Source: Gemmatimonadaceae bacterium (GTDB lineage Bacteria; Gemmatimonadota; Gemmatimonadetes; Gemmatimonadales; Gemmatimonadaceae). Taken from it: a stretch of 64,000 nt of DNA. Shown here piece by piece: positions 53,211 through 61,427 of the stretch. A program made the position numbers and the translations under genes. Position 1 is the first letter of the stretch. Every line of letters starts with the position of its first letter. The stretch is taken from NCBI GenBank assembly GCA_036003045.1, contig DASYSS010000022.1:186001-250000 (forward strand), written 5' to 3'. The notes under the pieces were generated by a model that worked only from the letters and a program-made list of their open reading frames with translations, did not search any database and was not told where the DNA came from.

Positions 53211-55661
53211 ATGGACAATTTCGCTCAAGACATTCGTCTCGCACTGCGCCAGTTCGGGCGCACGCCGGTGTTCACGCTGACCGTGCTTGCGACTCTTGCC
53301 CTCGCCATCGGCGCGACGACGGCCGTGTTCAGTCTCGTCGACGGTGTGCTGCTCAACCCGCTCGGTTTTTCGCGGCCGGATCGCCTCGTCTACCTCGAAG
53401 CTGTCGATCCGAAGGGCAGTCCGGAGGAGATCTCGCCGCAAGATCTCATCGACTTTCAGCGCCAGACGCGGAGCTTCTCCGCCATCGCGTCGGTGGAATC
53501 CGGGCGCAGCCAGACGCTCACGCGCCAATCGGGACCTGCCGTCCGCTTGAGCGGTGCTCGCGTCGGCGGATCGTTCTTCGACATTCTCGGCGTCGCGCCA
53601 GAAGCCGGACACTTCTTTCAACGCGGCTCGGATGCCAAGGACGCGCCGAAGGTCGCGGTGTTGTCCGACCGCGCCTGGCACCGCGAGTTCGGCGGCGACC
53701 CCAAGATCGTGGGAAGCCGAATCACGCTCGGCGACTCGTTGTATCAAGTCGTCGGCATCGCGCCGCCGCGATTCACGTTTCCCGGCCAGCCGGACGTCTG
53801 GCTCCCCGCCGTGTGGCTCGATTGGGAAGTCGGCGACACGGCGCGCGGGTATCACTCCGTCAACGCGATCGCTCGGCTGTCCGACGGCGTGACACTGGAC
53901 GCCGGGCGACGCGATCTCGCCGCGATCGCGTATCGCATCGCGCAAGCGTGGCCGAAGTACGACGCCAAGGTCAGCGCGACGGCGACGCCGCTTCGCGAGC
54001 AGCTCGTCGGCAGCGTCGAGCGGCCGCTCTGGGTGCTGTTCGGCGCCGTCGTGTTCGTGCTTCTGATCGCGTGCGTGAACATCAGCAACCTCATGCTCTC
54101 ACGCGCGACCGCCCGCGCGTCGGAAGTCGCCGTGCGCACCGCGCTCGGCGCCAGCCCGGCTCGACTGGCGCGGCAGTTCGTGACGGAGAGCGTGGTTCTC
54201 GCGTTTGCGGGCACGGCGCTCGGAATCCTCGTCGCGAGTTGGATCGTGGACGCTGTCGTCCGCTTCGGTCCCTCGGGTCTCCCCCGGTTGACCGATCTCT
54301 CGATGAGCGCGAGCGTGCTCGCGTTCTCGGCGCTCATCGCCGTGGTGACCGGGATCGGCTTCGGCGTGGCGCCGGCGCTTCACTTGTCGAGGACGAATCC
54401 TTCGGTGCTGCTGCGCGCCGGCGCGCGCGGAATCACCGGCGGTGCGCACAGGACTCGCGCGCTGCTCGTGCTGACGGAGATCGCGCTCGGAACGGTGTTG
54501 CTCGTCGGCGCCGGACTCCTCGTGCGGAGCTTCGTGCGATTGCTCTCCGTCGATCCGGGCTTTCGCGCCGACAACGTGATCGTGTTCGACCTCGCGCTCG
54601 CCGGCTCGAAGTATCAGTACGACGCGCAGGACAACAGGTTCGCCGAGGCGGTGCTCACGCGTCTCGCCGCGCTGCCGGGCGTCACCGGCGTTGCCGTCGC
54701 CGCCAACCGGCCGTTCGACCGCGCTCCCGCCTTCTCCGTGTCGACGTCGTTCACGATCGACGGACAACCCAAGCCGGAAAAGGGCGCGGAGCCCGAGTCG
54801 CGGCTGCTGCCGGTGTCGCCGAGTTACTTCGCGACGATGGGCATGACGCTGCTGCGAGGGCGCACGTTCGCGGATCAGGAGAACCGACTCGGCGCCGCGC
54901 CGGTGGTGGTGATCAACGAGGCGTTGGCGGCGCGCGACTTTCCCGGACAGAATCCGATCGGCAAGCACCTCACGTTCGGCATCAACCACACCGTGTCCGC
55001 CGATCCCAAAGACACGCTCCGCACGCGCGGAGAGATCATCGGCGTCGTGCGCACGGTGACACACACGTCATTGTCGGCGAAACCGGAGCCGGCGACGTAC
55101 GTGCCGTACGCGCTCCTCCCGTTTGGACCGTCGTTCGCCGTGCGCACGAACGCGGATCAAGTGACGGCGGAGCGCGAGATTCGGTCCGCGGTTGCGGCGG
55201 TCGATCGAAACGCTCCCGTCTATGGTCTTCAGGCGTTGCGCGATGCCATCTCGGCTTCGGTCGAGCAGCCGCGCTTCTACACCGTGGTGTGCGGCGCGTT
55301 CGCGCTCGTCGCGCTGTTGTTGGCGGCGGTCGGGATCTACGGCGTCATCTCGTATGGCGTGAGCCAACGGAGCCGAGAGTTCGGCCTTCGAATCGCGCTG
55401 GGCGCGACTCCGCACGACGTCGTCGCGCTGGTGCTGCGGAGCGGCACGCGCCTCACACTCGTCGGCCTCGCGATCGGGTTGGTTGGGGCGCTGCTCGCGA
55501 CGCGCACCATGAGCGCGCTGCTCTTCGGCGTGAGCGCGCTGGATGGGCTCACGTTCGCGGTCGTGTGCGTCGTGCTCGCCGGGACGGCGACGCTGGCCTC
55601 GTGGTTGCCAGCGCGGCGCGCGGCGGCGGTGGATCCGGTGGTGGCGATGCGAGCCGAATAG
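53211..55661 (+). CDS. ADOP-type ABC transporter permease (FtsX/MacB family)
   Basis: An 816-residue double permease. TM1 (TPVFTLTVLATLALAIGATTAVFSLVDGVLL) is followed by a MacB-like periplasmic domain, the first FtsX core (LFGAVVFVLLIACVNISNLMLSRATARASEVAVRTALGA), a second periplasmic domain, and a second core (LLLAAVGIYGVISYGVSQRSREFGLRIALGA to LPARRAAAVDPVVAMRAE). Unlike the permease at 11200 it lacks the ADOP cytoplasmic N-terminal extension, and no PadR gene or ATPase is adjacent. The 250 bases upstream hold nothing I recognise. Confidence 0.92.
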   Translation: MDNFAQDIRLALRQFGRTPVFTLTVLATLALAIGATTAVFSLVDGVLLNPLGFSRPDRLVYLEAVDPKGSPEEISPQDLIDFQRQTRSFSAIASVESGRSQTLTRQSGPAVRLSGARVGGSFFDILGVAPEAGHFFQRGSDAKDAPKVAVLSDRAWHREFGGDPKIVGSRITLGDSLYQVVGIAPPRFTFPGQPDVWLPAVWLDWEVGDTARGYHSVNAIARLSDGVTLDAGRRDLAAIAYRIAQAWPKYDAKVSATATPLREQLVGSVERPLWVLFGAVVFVLLIACVNISNLMLSRATARASEVAVRTALGASPARLARQFVTESVVLAFAGTALGILVASWIVDAVVRFGPSGLPRLTDLSMSASVLAFSALIAVVTGIGFGVAPALHLSRTNPSVLLRAGARGITGGAHRTRALLVLTEIALGTVLLVGAGLLVRSFVRLLSVDPGFRADNVIVFDLALAGSKYQYDAQDNRFAEAVLTRLAALPGVTGVAVAANRPFDRAPAFSVSTSFTIDGQPKPEKGAEPESRLLPVSPSYFATMGMTLLRGRTFADQENRLGAAPVVVINEALAARDFPGQNPIGKHLTFGINHTVSADPKDTLRTRGEIIGVVRTVTHTSLSAKPEPATYVPYALLPFGPSFAVRTNADQVTAEREIRSAVAAVDRNAPVYGLQALRDAISASVEQPRFYTVVCGAFALVALLLAAVGIYGVISYGVSQRSREFGLRIALGATPHDVVALVLRSGTRLTLVGLAIGLVGALLATRTMSALLFGVSALDGLTFAVVCVVLAGTATLASWLPARRAAAVDPVVAMRAE

Positions 55662-55755
55662 CAGCGGACAAGCAGCCTGATTTGCGGTCTGGACCGGGCT
55701 CGGTTCCCTTTGAGTGCGTGTAGCTTGCGTGTCGCTTTCACCACTCGTCCGAGCC

Positions 55756-56379
55756 ATGGCCGACATTCCGTTCATCGCGCGCGGTTTCCACTCCAAGCGG
55801 CCGGCTGCACCGCCGGGCCGACTGCCGCCCGGGCAGTATGAGACGCGCGACTTTCCCGTGCTCTCCGCCGGCCCCACGCCTCGCACGCCGCTCGACAGGT
55901 GGGATTTCACCATCCGCGGTGGCGACGACACGGTGCGATGGTCGTGGCAGGAGTTGCTGGCGCTCCCGCACGAAACGCCGACGGTGGACATCCACTGCGT
56001 GACCAAGTGGTCAAAGTTCGACACGAAGTGGGAAGGGGTTTCAGTCGACACGCTGCTGAACGCGGCGGAAGAGAAGGGACTGCGGAAAACCGCGTTCGTG
56101 ATGGCGAGGAGCGACGGCGGCTACACGACGAACCTTCCGCTCGCCGACGTCACGGGCGGCAAAGCGTGGGTCGTGTTTCAGTTCGACGGCGGACCGCTCG
56201 ATCCCGAGCACGGAGGACCGGCGCGCCTGCTCGTGCCACATCTCTACTTCTGGAAGAGCGCCAAGTGGGTGCGCGGGCTCACGCTGATGGATCGCGACCA
56301 GCCAGGGTTCTGGGAGCAGCTCGGCTACCACGACCGCGGCGATCCGTGGACGGAACAGCGGTACCAAGGCGACCCGTGA
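55756..56379 (+). CDS. Molybdopterin-dependent oxidoreductase (sulfite-oxidase/YedY fold)
   Basis: A 207-residue Moco enzyme of the sulfite-oxidase family without signal peptide. The Mo ligand Cys81 lies in VDIHCVTKWSKFDTKWEGVSVDTLL, and the family motifs GGYTTNLPLADV, GGPARLLVPHLYFWKSAKWVRGLTLM and GFWEQLGYHDRGDPW follow. Lack of Tat signal suggests a cytoplasmic form, unlike YedY/MsrP. The next gene, a flavin reductase one base after the stop, is the likely electron partner, so the pair probably reduces or oxidises a small substrate of unknown identity. Confidence 0.92.
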   Translation: MADIPFIARGFHSKRPAAPPGRLPPGQYETRDFPVLSAGPTPRTPLDRWDFTIRGGDDTVRWSWQELLALPHETPTVDIHCVTKWSKFDTKWEGVSVDTLLNAAEEKGLRKTAFVMARSDGGYTTNLPLADVTGGKAWVVFQFDGGPLDPEHGGPARLLVPHLYFWKSAKWVRGLTLMDRDQPGFWEQLGYHDRGDPWTEQRYQGDP

Positions 56380-56380
56380 C

Positions 56381-57157
56381 GTGACTGAAGAAAGCGAAAC
56401 GGCCGCCGCTTCCCCGCCACGCCTCGCGTGGCAGGTCGCGAGCGTCGTCGAGACTCGGCAAGAGACGCCGCGCGCGCACACGCTCGTGCTCGATGTTCCC
56501 GGATGGCGCGGTCATCGAGCCGGCCAACATGTCGACGTGCGACTCGTCGCCGAGGACGGGTACCAAGCGCAGCGGTCCTATTCGATCGCCTCGGCCCCGG
56601 AGAATCCGCGCATCGAGCTCACGATCGAGCGCCTCGACGATGGCGAAGTCTCACCGTATCTCTGCGACGTGCTCCATGCCGGCGATGGCGTAGAAGTACG
56701 CGGGCCGATCGGCGGATACTTCGTGTGGAGCTCGAGGGACGAAGGTCCGGTATTCCTAATCGCCGGCGGCTCGGGGATCGTGCCGCTCATGGCGATGCTG
56801 CGGCACCGCGCTCACGCCGCGTCCGAGCTTCGCTCGCGCAGCCGCATGCATCTCCTGTACTCGGCGAGAACCGTGTCCGACATCATCTACATCCGCGAGC
56901 TGGCTGATCTATCGAACGACGGCGAAACGCGTGTGACGTTCACGCTCACGCGCGAGCCGGCATCGAGCGATTGGAAGGGCGAGCGCCGCCGCATCGACCG
57001 AGCCATGCTCGAGGCGGCAGGTTGGCCCGCGAAGGAGGGCTCGCTTTCATATGTCTGCGGCCCCACGCCATTCGTCGAAGCCGCGGCGAATCTCTTGGTC
57101 GAGATCGGCTACGACGCATCGAGAATCCGGACGGAACGGTTTGGACCGACGAGTTGA
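56381..57157 (+). CDS. Ferredoxin-NADP reductase-like FAD oxidoreductase
   Basis: A 258-residue flavoprotein with an FAD-binding beta-barrel (GHRAGQHVDVRLVAEDGYQAQRSYSIAS, where RSYS binds FAD), GPIGGYFVW, then the NAD(P) domain with LIAGGSGIVPLMAMLRHR, HLLYSARTVSDIIYIREL and the terminal SYVCGPTPFVEAAANLL. There is no iron-sulfur domain. It follows the molybdopterin gene by one base (GTG start at 56381) and precedes the DUF6510-type gene; it probably supplies electrons from NAD(P)H to the Moco enzyme (inference from order). Confidence 0.92.
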   Translation: MTEESETAAASPPRLAWQVASVVETRQETPRAHTLVLDVPGWRGHRAGQHVDVRLVAEDGYQAQRSYSIASAPENPRIELTIERLDDGEVSPYLCDVLHAGDGVEVRGPIGGYFVWSSRDEGPVFLIAGGSGIVPLMAMLRHRAHAASELRSRSRMHLLYSARTVSDIIYIRELADLSNDGETRVTFTLTREPASSDWKGERRRIDRAMLEAAGWPAKEGSLSYVCGPTPFVEAAANLLVEIGYDASRIRTERFGPTS

Positions 57158-57160
57158 TTC

Positions 57161-57200
57161 GGGTGGACGGTGGACGGGTGGACGGGTTGACGGGTGGACC
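57161..57200. repeat. GGGTGGAC tandem repeat
   Basis: Five near-copies of an 8-base unit GGGTGGAC (one 7-base copy and one with GGGTTGAC) between the flavin reductase and the DUF6510-type gene. The same unit makes the hairpins at 38461 and 39105 and recurs at 61406-61424. Confidence 0.8.
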
Positions 57201-57219
57201 GAGGAAGGGCGGAGAAACG

Positions 57220-57486
57220 ATGCCTGATCAGATGCGATTGGATGGAAACGCGGCGGCGGGGCAGCTCAGTGAGCTGTTCGCGCGCGATGTGACGACTGCG
57301 GTGGCCACATGCGCCGGATGTCACACCGCTGCGCCACTTGGGGCGCTCGCCGAGTACGGGCAGAGCATGGGAGTCGTGCTGCGATGCGGGCGATGCGACA
57401 CGGTGATGCTGCGGCTTGTCCGCACGCCGCACGCGATCCACGTGGATGCCACGGGAATCACGGTCATGGTGGTGCCGGTCAGTTGA
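57220..57486 (+). CDS. Zinc-ribbon protein of DUF6510 type
   Basis: An 88-residue protein with two Cys pairs, TCAGCHTAAP (Cys31, Cys34) and LRCGRCDTVMLRL (Cys56, Cys59), forming a likely zinc ribbon. ATG at 57220 has GGAG seven bases upstream; longer readings overlap the reductase and are rejected. From memory, DUF6510 proteins sit next to this same Moco-enzyme/flavin-reductase pair in Actinobacteria; I could not check this. It may be a small redox or assembly partner. The stop overlaps the ligase TTG start. Confidence 0.8.
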   Translation: MPDQMRLDGNAAAGQLSELFARDVTTAVATCAGCHTAAPLGALAEYGQSMGVVLRCGRCDTVMLRLVRTPHAIHVDATGITVMVVPVS

Positions 57487-58559
57487 ATCTTCCCGTCAAT
57501 CCACCTGTGCTCCCGATGCTCGCCAATCGTCTCGACGAGCTTCCAACGGGTGAGGGCTGGATTTTCGAACCCAAGTGGGACGGGTTTCGCACGCTCGTCT
57601 TCCGCGACGGCGATGAGATGTTCATCCAGAGCCGCGACGAAAAGCCGCTCGACCGCTACTTCCCGGAGCTCGTCGAAGCGTTGAAGGCGCGCATTCCCGA
57701 GCGCTGCGTGCTCGATGGCGAGATCGTGATCGCGAGCGAGCACGGGCTCGACTTCGACGCGCTGCAGCTTCGCTTGCACCCGGCCGCGTCGCGCGTGAAG
57801 AAGCTCGCCGCGGAGATTCCTTCCTCGATCGTGTTCTTCGACATGTTGGCCGATGGATCGACCGACCTGCGACAGCATCCGTTCGCGATGCGCCGGTCGA
57901 TGCTCGAGTCGATGCTCGCCGGCGTTGCCGCACCGGTGCACGTGACGCCCGCGACGGCCGATCGCGCGCTCGCCGCCGATTGGTTCAAGCGCTTCGAGGG
58001 CGCGGGGCTGGACGGCGTCATGGCGAAGCGCGAGGAAGGGCCGTACGAGCCGAACAAACGCGTCATGCTCAAGGTCAAACACGAGCGCGACTGCGACTGC
58101 GTCGTCGCCGGCTTTCGCTGGCACAAAGGGAGCGAGCAAACGGCTGTGGGCTCGCTCCTGCTGGGCCTCTATGACGATTCTGGAAAGCTCCACCACGTCG
58201 GTGTGTGCGCCAGCTTCACGGCCGCCAAACGGCGCGCGCTGGTGGACTTTCTCGCGCCGTACCGCGAGAACGCGCTCGAGAGCCATCCGTGGCGCGAGTG
58301 GGCGGAGGCCGACTCCGCGGACGGCGCATATCGCCGGCCAGGCGCGATGAGCCGGTGGAGTCAGGGGAAAGATTTGTCGTGGGAAGCGCTGCGCCCGGAG
58401 CTCGTCGTCCAAGTCGCGTACGACCACATGCAGAACGGCCGCTTTCGGCACACGGCGCAGTTCAGACGCTGGCGGCCCGACAAGGCTCCGCGCGACTGCA
58501 CCTTCGACCAGCTCGAGGTCGTGCCGCCGCACGAGCTGGCGTCGATCTTCGCTCGCTAG
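57483..58559 (+). CDS. ligC: ATP-dependent DNA ligase, LigC type
   Basis: A 358-residue ligase, the same length class as mycobacterial LigC. The N-terminus LNLPVNPPVLPMLANRLDELP matches LigC when TTG at 57483 is the start (overlapping the previous stop as TTGA). Motif I is FEPKWDGFR with the adenylated Lys31; further motifs are SRDEKPLDRYFPEL, VLDGEIVI, FFDMLADG, DGVMAKREEGPYEPNKR and MLKVKHERDCDCVVAGF. An OB-fold C-terminus ends LEVVPPHELASIF. It seals DNA nicks and probably acts in end joining or base-excision repair. The gene converges with the exported protein at 58564 across four bases. Confidence 0.92.
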   Translation: MNLPVNPPVLPMLANRLDELPTGEGWIFEPKWDGFRTLVFRDGDEMFIQSRDEKPLDRYFPELVEALKARIPERCVLDGEIVIASEHGLDFDALQLRLHPAASRVKKLAAEIPSSIVFFDMLADGSTDLRQHPFAMRRSMLESMLAGVAAPVHVTPATADRALAADWFKRFEGAGLDGVMAKREEGPYEPNKRVMLKVKHERDCDCVVAGFRWHKGSEQTAVGSLLLGLYDDSGKLHHVGVCASFTAAKRRALVDFLAPYRENALESHPWREWAEADSADGAYRRPGAMSRWSQGKDLSWEALRPELVVQVAYDHMQNGRFRHTAQFRRWRPDKAPRDCTFDQLEVVPPHELASIFAR

Positions 58560-58563
58560 CGCA

Positions 58564-60300
58564 TCAGGGAGTCCTCGGAGGAAATGGCTTCATCGGCAGC
58601 ACCGTCAGCGAGTCGCGCAAGACGTAGGGAAACTTGACGGTAGCGCCGTCGCGAGCGCGTAGCGTGACGATGACCGAATCGCCGACGCTGAACCTGCCCT
58701 GGCACAACTCGTAGATGCCGTCGGTACCCGTGCGCGTGCTCGTGATCTCCTTGTCCGACGCGAGCAACGCAAAGGGCGACGACTCGTCCTTCGCGCGCTT
58801 TGCCGCCGACCCCTCGGCGAGGCTCGCCCGCGTCTCATCCACGCTCAGTCCATCGCTCGAGACGGCTCGGCCGATCATCCAAACCGCGCCGGGCCGGCGC
58901 GGTATGAACGCGTTCCAGATGCCGTCGTGCCGGCAACGGTCCTGCACGTAGTCGTTTGCCGTCGACACTTCGACCGTGGCGCGGTGCGTCGAATCACGCA
59001 CCGCTTCGAACTTCAGTCGGGTGTGAAGCTGGATGGCGAGCGTCTCGAGCGCCGTGTCGATCACGACGAGATTGTAGGGTCCGGGGAGCAAGCGGTTCAG
59101 CGTGACTTGGCCCTTCGCGTCGACGCGGCCGGAGTAGTCCGTGTCCTCGAGCCTCACCTGTGTTCCGGCGGCCGGTGTGTGCGAGCGTGTGAGCGCGGTG
59201 AGCGCGAGCGTGCCGAGCGGAGCGTCCCACGCCAGCCCCGACGGCCAGGCGATATGCGCGACTTCACCCCCCGATTCCTGCGCGTAGAGCCGGTCACGAC
59301 GGGTGAATCTTGCTGTACGATTGTCGTACAACGAATCGGGGTCGAGCGCCGGGAGTCGCAGCGACCATCGGTCGATGATCACGACGCCATTGGGCATGTC
59401 GCGGAACCAGAGTTGACCGCCGGGGTTCGCCGGCTCGGCGGAGCGAGCCAACCCCACATAGCGGAACTCGAGGCGCCGCAATTGGCGTTGCGTCGTGTCG
59501 ACCCAGAGCACACCGTCGACGTCGATTCGTGTTCGCGACTGCGTCGCGGCGGTGAATCCCAGACCGACCTCCGTCGGGTGCCCTCGGTCGCCTCGCACGA
59601 GGCGGACGCAGTACCCCGCGATGAACGCATCGTCGAGCAGCGCGTCTGCATCGGGGGCGAAATATGTCGCTCCCCCCCCATCGTCCTTGACGAAGCCGTC
59701 GCGGACGAACTCGGCGCCCGTTCGCGCCGAGACGAATGGACGCTCCGACCGCGCGCTCGAATCGATCTTCACACTCTGATGAGCGATCCGATCGCTCGTG
59801 CCGTCCATGCGCCGTTGAAATCGGATTCGCACGACCCTTCCGGGATTGGCTTCTCGCGCGACGACGCTGTTGAGCAAACTCGCGCGTGCCTGCTCGAGCA
59901 GTCCGAGCGCCGGTCCGGTGTCGTCCCGGCGCGGACAGCCGTTGGCTGTGACGGCCATCGGCTCGAGCATCGTCGGCAGCGTCGTCATCAAGACGTCGAG
60001 CGTGTCGACCGAGCCGCCTTTTCGATTCAACGGAACCGTCGTCGGCCGAAAACCGATCCGAATGAACCGCAGCTGCGTGGTGTTCGACGATACGATGATA
60101 CGATAGCGCCCTTGCTCGTCGGTGATGTTGCGTCCGAGCGTCTTGCCGCCGGCGTCCAGCAACGCGATGACGGCGCCGGATATCGGCAGGCGGCTCACTC
60201 TCTCGCGCACGGTGCCGCGCACTTCCTGCGCGTGTGCGTGCCGCACCGCGCTCCCTATGAGCAACAACGACATCGTGAGCGTGACGATCGTTCGGCGCAC
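58564..60300 (-). CDS. Exported carboxypeptidase-regulatory-like domain protein
   Basis: A 578-residue protein with signal peptide (MRRTIVTLTMSLLLIGSAVRHAHAQ). An N-terminal CarboxypepD_reg-like domain (VRGTVRERVSRLPISGAVIALLDAGGKTLGRNITDEQGRYRI) is followed by a plug-like remnant (TTLPTMLEPMAVTANGCPRR) and a long beta-rich body. A second Ig-like fold is near QVRLEDTDYSGRVDAKGQVTLNRLLPGPYNLVV, and a third near the C-terminus. No TonB-type barrel follows. Cys residues suggest disulfides. It may be a periplasmic or surface scaffold; function unknown. Confidence 0.8.
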   Translation of the reverse strand: MRRTIVTLTMSLLLIGSAVRHAHAQEVRGTVRERVSRLPISGAVIALLDAGGKTLGRNITDEQGRYRIIVSSNTTQLRFIRIGFRPTTVPLNRKGGSVDTLDVLMTTLPTMLEPMAVTANGCPRRDDTGPALGLLEQARASLLNSVVAREANPGRVVRIRFQRRMDGTSDRIAHQSVKIDSSARSERPFVSARTGAEFVRDGFVKDDGGGATYFAPDADALLDDAFIAGYCVRLVRGDRGHPTEVGLGFTAATQSRTRIDVDGVLWVDTTQRQLRRLEFRYVGLARSAEPANPGGQLWFRDMPNGVVIIDRWSLRLPALDPDSLYDNRTARFTRRDRLYAQESGGEVAHIAWPSGLAWDAPLGTLALTALTRSHTPAAGTQVRLEDTDYSGRVDAKGQVTLNRLLPGPYNLVVIDTALETLAIQLHTRLKFEAVRDSTHRATVEVSTANDYVQDRCRHDGIWNAFIPRRPGAVWMIGRAVSSDGLSVDETRASLAEGSAAKRAKDESSPFALLASDKEITSTRTGTDGIYELCQGRFSVGDSVIVTLRARDGATVKFPYVLRDSLTVLPMKPFPPRTP

Positions 60301-60320
60301 GCGCCCCCCGGGGCGTGGGA

Positions 60321-61343
60321 TCAGGACTTCGGGCGTCGCTTCGCGCGAGACGGTGCAACCCGCGGCGCCTCTCCTTCCATCTTTCGAAAATGCGGCGGCC
60401 AGGGCGCGTCGCCTAGCCCCTCGGCCTCGTCGCGCGCGGCCAGCTCGAGCAGGGCGTCCAGCGAGCCCACCGCGGCGTCGATTCCCTCGTGCGGATCGCC
60501 GATCTTCTCGAACCGCGCCGGCATCGTGAGCGCCGTGAAATCGGACGGATCACAGTCGGGCACTTCGTCCCATGTGAGCGGCGCCGACGCGCGTGCGTCT
60601 GGCAACGGCCGCAGTGAATACGCCGAGCACATCGTGCGGTCCTTGGCGTTCTGGTTGTAATCCAAAAAGACGCCGTGGCGCTCCTCCTTCCACCACTTGG
60701 ACGTCGCGATCGCCGGAGCCCGCCGCTCGATCTCGCGCGAGAAGGCGAGCGCGGCACGGCGCACTTCGGTGAACGACCACTTCGGCTCGATTCGCGCCCA
60801 CACGTGCATTCCGCGCGATCCGCTCGTCTTCGGCCAACCGACGAGGCCCATCTCCTCGAGCAGCCCCTTCGACTCCATCGCTACTCGCCGCACGTCTTCC
60901 CATTCTACGCCCGGAGTCGGGTCGAGATCGACGCGCAGCTCATCGGGATGGTTGACGTCGCCGGAGCGGATCGGATGCGGGTGCAGCTCGATGCAGCCGA
61001 GGTTGACGACCCACGCGAGTCCCGCGGTGTCGTCGACGACGACTTCGGTGGCCGTGCGGCCGGAAGGGAAGGACAGCGTGACGGTGCGCAGCCATTCCGG
61101 CCGATTTTCAGGAGCGCGTTTCTGGTAGAACGGCTCGTGCTCCGCGCCGTCGACGAATCGCTTGAGCACGATCGGTCGGTCGCGAATGCCGCGCAGCGCG
61201 CCGTCGGCGACCGACAGGTAGTAGCGCGCGATGTCCAGCTTGGTCAGCTGGACGTCGCGCGCAAAATACGGTTTGTCCGGATTCGTGATCCGAACTTCAC
61301 GTCCGTCGATCGACAGAACCTCGACGGCTTCTTTCTTCGGCAT
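60321..61343 (-). CDS. Stand-alone LigD-type DNA polymerase domain (PolDom/primase family)
   Basis: A 340-residue archaeo-eukaryotic-primase-like polymerase. The N-terminal ITNPDKPYF...LTKLDIARYYLSVA stretch, RPIVLKRF and FYQKRAPENRPEW match the LigD polymerase domain. The catalytic DLDP is at residues 139-142, followed by SGSRGMHVW with the nucleotide-contact His180, and a third acidic site follows. The ligase and phosphoesterase domains of full LigD are absent here. It can add ribonucleotides at DNA ends during non-homologous end joining. LigC lies 1.8 kb away on the other strand. A Lys/Arg-rich C-terminal tail (APRVAPSRAKRRPKS) ends the protein. Confidence 0.92.
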   Translation of the reverse strand: MPKKEAVEVLSIDGREVRITNPDKPYFARDVQLTKLDIARYYLSVADGALRGIRDRPIVLKRFVDGAEHEPFYQKRAPENRPEWLRTVTLSFPSGRTATEVVVDDTAGLAWVVNLGCIELHPHPIRSGDVNHPDELRVDLDPTPGVEWEDVRRVAMESKGLLEEMGLVGWPKTSGSRGMHVWARIEPKWSFTEVRRAALAFSREIERRAPAIATSKWWKEERHGVFLDYNQNAKDRTMCSAYSLRPLPDARASAPLTWDEVPDCDPSDFTALTMPARFEKIGDPHEGIDAAVGSLDALLELAARDEAEGLGDAPWPPHFRKMEGEAPRVAPSRAKRRPKS

Positions 61344-61362
61344 GTGGTGACGGATGGAGTGC

Positions 61363-61401
61363 GGTCCGGCATCGGCGAATCTGATTTCGCCGCGCCGGAC
61401 C
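61363..61401. terminator. Hairpin between the TIGR03118-type and PolDom genes
   Basis: GGTCCGGC (61363-61370) pairs with the complementary block ending at 61401, extended inward by a CGGCGAA/TTCGCCG stem. There is no T-tract. A GGGTGGAC pair (complement, 61406-61424) lies beside it. It lies between two minus-strand genes. Confidence 0.45.
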
Positions 61402-61427
61402 GTCTAGCCACCCGTCCACCCGTCTTC

